Origin: PMNU01 sp035480575
GTDB taxonomy: Bacteria; Patescibacteriota; Saccharimonadia; Saccharimonadales; UBA4665
Length of the DNA stretch: 64,000 bases
Assembly: GCA_035480575.1 (NCBI GenBank)
Contig: DATIHR010000022.1
Span: 1 to 64,000 of the forward strand
Reading direction: 5' to 3'
Positions within the stretch are counted from its first letter, which is position 1. The number at the start of each line of letters is the position of its first letter. Positions 59,260 to 64,000 of the stretch are shown in pieces. A program made the position numbers and the translations under genes. The notes beneath the pieces were generated by a model that was not told the DNA's origin, made no database searches, and saw only the letters and a program-made list of their open reading frames with translations.

Positions 59260-60540
59260 TCAAGCCACGGTATGTACTGCCCGTAATACCTCAGTAATGG
59301 TGGTTTGCCCGCGCAGTGCTTTAATAAGGCCATCTAGACCCATGGGGATAAACCCTTCTTTAATAGCGGCTGTTTGTATGGTTGGCACAGCGTGCATGTC
59401 GCGGTCCATAAGGAGTTTGTGTAAGGCGCTGGTGTTTTCTAGTACCTCGGTAATGGCGGTACGGCCGACATAGCTGCTGCGATCGCAGGTATCGCAGCCT
59501 GCTTCGCTTGGCCGCCATAGGTGGGTAATGCTTGTTGGTGTGCTGTTTAATTGTTTTACATCACCAAAAATAGCTGGTGCGGCCTGGCTTTCTAGCTCGT
59601 AGATTCTTTTGTAGGCATTGGCACCTGTAATACCAAAACTTTCGGCAAGCTCACGTTGTTCGTCGCGACTGAGGGCGTAGCGCTCACGACAATCGGGGCA
59701 GAGCGTTCGCACTAAGCGTTGCCCGACGCTTGCGCGGAGGCAGGTTATGAGTAAAAACGGTTCTATACCTGCTGCCCGTACGCGTAAGACGGCTCGAACG
59801 CTGTTGTCGGCGTGCATGCCACTCAGCAGTAGGTGGCCGCTCGTTGCGGCATGGACGGCCTGGGCGGCGGTGTCGCTGTCCGGTACATCGCCCAGCATAA
59901 TGATGTTTGGGTCTTGTTTTAATGCAGCCCGTAGGCCTGTACTCATGGTCATGGCGCTACTGTCGCCCAGGTAGGTTTGGTTGACACCGGGCAAACGATG
60001 TTTGCGCTGCGTCTCGACGGTGGCAATGCTGACGAGCGGGCTGTTTAAGGCGTGCACCATGCTAAACAGCGTCGTGGCGGTCCCGCCGTGCCGTGGCCCT
60101 GCGACTAGCACTAGCCCGGCAGGACTGGTAAGCACGTGCTGCAATGTTTGCAGGCCTTTGCCCCAAAACCCAAGGTCCGCCAGCGCGGGTGGGGCGCCCC
60201 GCCTAATGCTTAGGTGCAGCACTGCTTTCTCGCCGCCAAATACAGGCATAGTGGCCACGCGTACCGTCACGTGTCCGCCCTCGGCGTCGGCGACATAGGT
60301 ACCCTCTTGGGGTGCGCGCGTTTCATTAACGTTCAGGTCGGCAAGTGTTTTAAGCTGGGCCATTACGCCGCTTAATGAGTCGCGGGGCAGTTTATGGATA
60401 CCCCGTAAACTGCCATCTATGCGGTAGCGCACCAGCACGAACCGTTCGTGCGGTTCAATGTGTATATCGCTGGCACCGCGCTTAACGCCCATTGCAACAA
60501 GCATGGCGAGCGTTTCCGCAACTTGCTTATCCTTCCTCAT
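59260..60540 (-). CDS. PilB/GspE-like secretion ATPase with degenerate Walker A
   Basis: 426 residues: an N2-type domain (DIHIEPHERFVLVRYRIDG, about 25-43), then a RecA-like domain. The P-loop reads GPRHGGTATT (148-157) where GPTGSGKSTT is expected, so the ATP-binding Lys and Ser are missing. Walker B GDVPD (217-221) replaces GE-I-RD. The Cys4 zinc pair (C281, C284, C349, C352) is kept. The usual N1 domain is absent. It may be a pseudo-ATPase subunit or use a partner. ATG is 8 nt from TATAAT. Confidence 0.88.
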   Translation of the reverse strand: MRKDKQVAETLAMLVAMGVKRGASDIHIEPHERFVLVRYRIDGSLRGIHKLPRDSLSGVMAQLKTLADLNVNETRAPQEGTYVADAEGGHVTVRVATMPVFGGEKAVLHLSIRRGAPPALADLGFWGKGLQTLQHVLTSPAGLVLVAGPRHGGTATTLFSMVHALNSPLVSIATVETQRKHRLPGVNQTYLGDSSAMTMSTGLRAALKQDPNIIMLGDVPDSDTAAQAVHAATSGHLLLSGMHADNSVRAVLRVRAAGIEPFLLITCLRASVGQRLVRTLCPDCRERYALSRDEQRELAESFGITGANAYKRIYELESQAAPAIFGDVKQLNSTPTSITHLWRPSEAGCDTCDRSSYVGRTAITEVLENTSALHKLLMDRDMHAVPTIQTAAIKEGFIPMGLDGLIKALRGQTTITEVLRAVHTVA

Positions 60541-60558
60541 TTCCCTTTATTATATACG

Positions 60559-60578
60559 AAACCGTAAGCGGTTTTTTT
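60559..60578 (+). terminator. hairpin with T-run before recA
   Basis: AAACCG-TAAG-CGGTTT followed by TTTT on the plus strand. No plus-strand gene ends here, so it may insulate recA from antisense transcription. Confidence 0.4.
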
Positions 60579-60695
60579 AGGTTTACTTATTATCCGAGAC
60601 TTTGGTATAACATATATCGCATAACACTTAAGTTTCTGGTATACTATATTGATACGGATAAATCAGTGGGACGAAAGACGATTGGAGGGTACGCT

Positions 60696-61748
60696 ATGGC
60701 AGCTGATAAAACTAAAGACTCTAAAGCAACCAAAGAGGCCAAGGCCGCGGAAATGGCAGGCGGCAGTGACGGTAAAACCAAAGCGCTGGGGATGGCGCTG
60801 GAGCAAATCGAAAAGCAGTTTGGTAAAGGCTCCATAATGAAACTGGGCGAAGGCTACGCCCAAAAGGTAGAGACAACATCTACCGGCAGTATTTCGCTCG
60901 ACCTTGCCCTTGGCGGCGGTATTCCAAAAGGACGGATTGTAGAAATTTATGGCCCGGAGAGCTCGGGCAAGACGACCCTAATGCTCCATGCTATTGCCGA
61001 AGTCCAAAGACTGGGCGGCACCGCAGCGTTTATTGATGCCGAGCACGCCCTAGACCCGGCTTATGCCAAGCGCATTGGTGTCGATGTCGATAACCTGCTG
61101 CTTAGCCAACCCGATAACGGCGAGCAAGCACTCGAAATTACCGAAACACTGGTGCGCAGCAACGCAGTCGACATTATCGTTGTCGACTCCGTGGCAGCAC
61201 TCGTACCTCGTGCCGAAATAGAAGGCGACATGGGCGACAGCCTGCCCGGTCTGCAAGCGCGGCTCATGAGCCAAGCATTACGCAAGCTGACAGGTGTCAT
61301 TAACCGTAGTAAAGCTACCGTCGTGTTTATTAACCAAATACGCATGAAGATTGGCGTTATGTTTGGTAACCCCGAAACCACCACCGGCGGTAATGCGCTC
61401 AAGTTTTATGCCAGCGTGCGTATGGATATTCGGCGCATTGGCCAAATTAAGCAGGCCGAAAGTGTCATTGGCAACCGTACGCGCGTTAAGGTAGTAAAGA
61501 ACAAGATTGCGCCACCCTTTAGGGAAGCCGAATTCGACATTATGTACAACCAGGGCATTAGTAAAAGCGGCGACATCCTGGACCTTGCCACGCAAAACAA
61601 CATTGTCGAAAAATCCGGCGCCTGGTATGCGTATAACGAACAGAAAATAGGCCAAGGCCGCGAAGCAGCCAAAGCCTATCTGCAAGAAAACCCCAGCGTC
61701 ATGGAAGAAATTGCCGTCAAGGTACGCGAAACCGCCAGCAAAGACTAG
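60696..61748 (+). CDS. recA: recombinase RecA
   Basis: 350 residues with Walker A GPESSGKTT, the RecA core (ALEQIEKQFGKGSIMKLGE; INQIRMKIGVMFGNPETTTGGNALKFYASVRMDIRR) and a C-terminal domain. The N-terminal 25 residues are Ala/Lys-rich and variable. ATG 60696 is chosen because GGAGGG lies 7 nt upstream; a frame starting at 60492 would read through the promoter. TATACT (60640-60645) is the likely -10. No SOS-type LexA box is seen. Confidence 0.98.
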   Translation: MAADKTKDSKATKEAKAAEMAGGSDGKTKALGMALEQIEKQFGKGSIMKLGEGYAQKVETTSTGSISLDLALGGGIPKGRIVEIYGPESSGKTTLMLHAIAEVQRLGGTAAFIDAEHALDPAYAKRIGVDVDNLLLSQPDNGEQALEITETLVRSNAVDIIVVDSVAALVPRAEIEGDMGDSLPGLQARLMSQALRKLTGVINRSKATVVFINQIRMKIGVMFGNPETTTGGNALKFYASVRMDIRRIGQIKQAESVIGNRTRVKVVKNKIAPPFREAEFDIMYNQGISKSGDILDLATQNNIVEKSGAWYAYNEQKIGQGREAAKAYLQENPSVMEEIAVKVRETASKD

Positions 61749-61762
61749 TACAATATATACCC

Positions 61763-62290
61763 ATGGCAAACCAGTACCCCCCGGTTGTTATTGTTGATGG
61801 CGAAGATCAGATAATTGGTGCGGCTACATTGGCCGACGCTTGGGCTAAGAGCCTGCGGCATCGGATTGTGATTGTTATTGTCGAGGATTACGACGGCCGT
61901 ATTTTACTGCACCGCCGCGCACCAGACATGCAGTTATTTCCGGGGCGGTGGGATACCGCCGGCGGGCACGTGGATGTAACGCCAGCGTACTTACGATCTG
62001 CGCGCCTAGAACTTTGGGAAGAGGTAGGTGTTCGCGACCTGCCCCTTAAGCAGGTTGGTTATGTGTACACCGAAGACCCGTACGACAATGGGGTGCGCGC
62101 CAAGCGGTTTATTAAAATATATTGGGCACGCTACGATGGCCAAGCGGTAACACCTGGCGCGGGCGAAGTAACCGAAACCGGCTGGTTCACACACGATGAA
62201 ATCGCCAAGCTCGCTGGCGAGCACCCGGAACTAGTCAGCGAGTGCCTCTACCGTAGCTTGCCATATATATTGGGCAGTGGAGCGTCATGA
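61763..62290 (+). CDS. Nudix hydrolase (isopentenyl-diphosphate-isomerase-like)
   Basis: 175 residues. The Nudix region is present (GGHVDVTPAYLRSARLELWEEVGV), but the early Glu and the Arg of REUxEE are altered (P and L), so the metal site is partly degenerate. FPGRWDTAGGHV and the N-terminal IVDGEDQIIGAAT resemble IDI and YfcD-type Nudix proteins. It starts 14 nt after recA with TACAAT 8 nt before ATG, and its stop overlaps recX (ATGA). Confidence 0.8.
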   Translation: MANQYPPVVIVDGEDQIIGAATLADAWAKSLRHRIVIVIVEDYDGRILLHRRAPDMQLFPGRWDTAGGHVDVTPAYLRSARLELWEEVGVRDLPLKQVGYVYTEDPYDNGVRAKRFIKIYWARYDGQAVTPGAGEVTETGWFTHDEIAKLAGEHPELVSECLYRSLPYILGSGAS

Positions 62291-62883
62291 AAGTTACCAA
62301 CATATTGCAACAGGTTAAACAGCCGGGACGGTATTCGGTATATGTAGACGGCAAGTTTGCTTTTGGGCTTAGCGAGTCGGGGTTGCTACAGAGCGGCCTT
62401 GCCAGTGGGCAGGAGCTGACCACTACAGAGCTAGCTGCACACAAAAAAGCCGCCGGCTTAGATAAAGCCTATGGCAATGCGCTGCGCTACGTTGCCATGC
62501 GCCCACGCAGCGAATGGGAGTTAACGGAATATTTCAGGCGTAAAGGCATAGATGGCGAGGCCACCGCGGTAATTATTAACCGGTTACGGGGTCTTGACCT
62601 GCTAAACGACGCCGCATTTGCAAAGGCATGGGTTGCCAACCGGCAAGCCCTTAAGCCAATCAGTAAGCGTCGGTTGGTGCTAGAACTCAAGCAAAAACAC
62701 GTAGCAGAAGACATTATAACATCGGCGGTTACGCAAGATAGTAAAGATGAGCGAAATGCAATAAAAAAGCTTATAGAAAAAAAGCGTAAAAGCTATACAG
62801 ACCCGCAAAAGCTGCTACAATACTTAGCAAGACAAGGATTTAGCTACGATGACATTAAATCCGTCTTGTATAACGATAACTAG
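62287..62883 (+). CDS. recX: RecA regulator RecX
   Basis: 198 residues with three-helix repeats typical of RecX (GNALRYVAMRPRSEWELTEYFRRKGIDGEAT; LRGLDLLNDAAFAKAWVANRQ; PISKRRLVLELKQKHVAEDII). It limits RecA filament growth. The chain is longer than many (E. coli 166). It lies in a recA-Nudix-recX run, translationally coupled to the Nudix gene. Confidence 0.93.
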   Translation: MKVTNILQQVKQPGRYSVYVDGKFAFGLSESGLLQSGLASGQELTTTELAAHKKAAGLDKAYGNALRYVAMRPRSEWELTEYFRRKGIDGEATAVIINRLRGLDLLNDAAFAKAWVANRQALKPISKRRLVLELKQKHVAEDIITSAVTQDSKDERNAIKKLIEKKRKSYTDPQKLLQYLARQGFSYDDIKSVLYNDN

Positions 62884-62952
62884 TTCGATCTTGACGTATG
62901 TTCCGATTAGGAATATGATCATTTTTTAACTAATCGACACAAGGGCAGGGCA

Positions 62953-63285
62953 ATGCAAGAGTATAGTGCTGATAGTGGCAATAGCTTAGTAGAGGACAAT
63001 GATTGGAAAGATACTGACACATCAGTAGTGTCTGTGCATGATAATCCTTACTGGAAGGGACGGATGTGGGCCAAAAATCTGAGAATACAGCAACATGCTG
63101 TCGATCCAACAAAACCTGTTATTTGCACGGACGCATTGGGGGCTGTCGCTTCAGCAGGGCACCTTGAGTTGCCGGTTGCGCCTAACGACTGTAGCGAACT
63201 TACCCCACTTAGTCCTATGGGACGCCCTGAATTGCCTCTTGTCGCGGTTGAACCTGCTCGCGAACTTGTCAGCGCTAACTCCTAG
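62953..63285 (+). CDS. hypothetical acidic protein
   Basis: 110 residues, soluble, Pro/Ser/Asp-rich and likely disordered (SADSGNSLVEDNDWKDTDTS near the start; LPLVAVEPARELVSANS at the end). No family is recognised. It begins 70 nt after recX and ends 9 nt from the convergent PRC-barrel gene. Confidence 0.5.
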   Translation: MQEYSADSGNSLVEDNDWKDTDTSVVSVHDNPYWKGRMWAKNLRIQQHAVDPTKPVICTDALGAVASAGHLELPVAPNDCSELTPLSPMGRPELPLVAVEPARELVSANS

Positions 63286-63293
63286 TTGGCGAA

Positions 63294-63812
63294 TTATGCT
63301 GGTACTACACCGGCGTGCGCGTGTACTTTTTGGCGCAGGTCTTGCACGACAATCTTTTTGTCGGTAATTTCTACAATTTGCGTGCGGTCTATACCTAAGT
63401 TGCCGCCACTGAAGTTCTTAAAAATAGATTGCGTGACGTACATTTTTTGCACATACATACTGCCGGTTTCGACGGCATAGTCGCTCACCTTGCCTAGTTT
63501 TGTTTTATCGGTGGTTTCGACATGCTTGCCGATGAGCTCGAAATTAGCAGCAAGCACATCTTTCATGCGTACAAGTTCTTCGGGTTCGGTCAGGACGTCT
63601 TGGTCGTTTACGACAACTCCTTGAGGCAGCACATCGCGGATATCTTGCGACACTAAAATAAGCTCGCGCTTAGAACTGTCTTCGCGGCAAAAAAAGCCTT
63701 CTATTTTAAGATTATTCGGGTTAATAATAGGCGTTTCCACAACACCTACCTGAGTACCTGTGCGCAAACTAAGCAAAGGGTGGTTAATAATCATGCCACT
63801 CAACTGCAACAT
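63294..63812 (-). CDS. PRC-barrel domain protein
   Basis: 172 residues with two PRC-barrel-like units: HPLLSLRTGTQVGVVETPIINP at the N-terminus and KHVETTDKTKLGKVSDYAVE in the second half. Such beta barrels bind RNA or partner proteins in 16S maturation and photosynthetic contexts; a role here is unknown. ATG 63812 is 7 nt from TATACT (63820-63825, minus), so probably leaderless. Longer frames lie across the promoter. Confidence 0.75.
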   Translation of the reverse strand: MLQLSGMIINHPLLSLRTGTQVGVVETPIINPNNLKIEGFFCREDSSKRELILVSQDIRDVLPQGVVVNDQDVLTEPEELVRMKDVLAANFELIGKHVETTDKTKLGKVSDYAVETGSMYVQKMYVTQSIFKNFSGGNLGIDRTQIVEITDKKIVVQDLRQKVHAHAGVVPA

Positions 63813-63904
63813 ATCACTTAGTATACAACGGGGGCATACAAAGCAGCTATATATAATCGTAAAGCTACTTGAGGTTTCGGGGAACATTCGCTACGCTCAC
63901 CGCT

Positions 63905-64000
63905 GTGTATAAGCCTAGTCTCTATTTTGTCACCCTGTTGCTATTGTGCCTGGGTTCGTCGACTGTTCCGTTAGTAACTGCCGCGCCGGTAGGGTTGCGC
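63905..64000 (+). CDS. secreted protein, 3' truncated by the window edge
   Basis: GTG 63905 opens a frame that runs to the last base (32 codons). The sequence is a signal peptide: basic head MYKPS, hydrophobic core (FVTLLLLCLG) and a likely cleavage site after VTA. TACGCT ends 7 nt before GTG, like several other starts. The mature protein is outside the window. Confidence 0.55.
   Translation, partial: MYKPSLYFVTLLLLCLGSSTVPLVTAAPVGLR

Noticed and set aside
1..64000. CRISPR array or rRNA genes
   Set aside because: No regularly spaced direct repeats and no conserved 16S/23S/5S segments were seen on either strand.

Overview
This 64 kb window looks like a chromosomal segment of a reduced-genome Patescibacteria/CPR bacterium, most likely a Saccharibacteria (TM7) lineage. 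That placement is inference from gene content and no rRNA is present to confirm it. The standard code is used: many TGA stops end otherwise normal genes. The reasons for the placement are short or trimmed versions of housekeeping proteins (HrcA of 244 aa, TilS of 296 aa, ComEC without its hydrolase domain), competence and type IV pilus genes, many small secreted or membrane proteins of unknown function, and a start-site architecture in which a -10 box often lies only 6-9 nt before the start codon.

Region 1 (1-9.3 kb) is an accessory island. A 5'-truncated giant PA14/Rhs-repeat protein ends in a DUF4258-like toxin domain. It is followed by a DUF2283 gene (probable cognate antitoxin or immunity), three unknown genes, a 58-aa orphan and a large serine recombinase. 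The last codons of the recombinase lie inside the 3' end of a minus-strand tRNA with anticodon CAT (probably tRNA-Ile2), the classic picture of integration at a tRNA.

Region 2 (9.4-24 kb) holds an FtsB/DivIC-like division protein, a PKD/cupredoxin/polytopic-membrane cluster, two tandem paralogues with a possible PD-(D/E)XK signature, a bactofilin-like membrane protein, tRNA-fMet and tRNA-Met, an altered DipZ-like thioredoxin, YdcF- and YjbQ-family proteins, several microproteins, a phosphotransferase, a low-molecular-weight phosphatase, a TRIC channel and a histidine-phosphatase-like protein that lacks its catalytic His.

Region 3 (24-35 kb) is core: tilS, ftsH, murJ, a pilin, lepA and two guanylate-kinase-like genes. 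Region 4 (35-46 kb) is the heat-shock block (hrcA-grpE, dnaK, two small genes, dnaJ), controlled by CIRCE operators, followed by an ATP-grasp cluster that includes a RimB-RimK-like pair. Region 5 (46-51.6 kb) holds YoeB/YefM, a tRNA 3'-end relic beside tRNA-Lys, a STAS-like/PAS divergent pair, comEC and a triplicated unknown family whose third copy is frameshifted. Region 6 (51.6-64 kb) holds yebC, ruvC, ruvA and ruvB with interspersed small genes, a bacterial PH-domain protein, an inserted and frameshifted two-gene unit flanked by a 51-bp repeat of a pilin 3' end, a pilin with a PilB-like ATPase that has lost its Walker A lysine, then recA, a Nudix gene and recX.

The DNA-handling genes (comEC, pilins, PilB-like, recA, recX, ruvABC) fit a naturally competent epibiont that imports and recombines DNA. 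The Rhs toxin, YoeB/YefM and the recombinase are the conflict and mobility layer.
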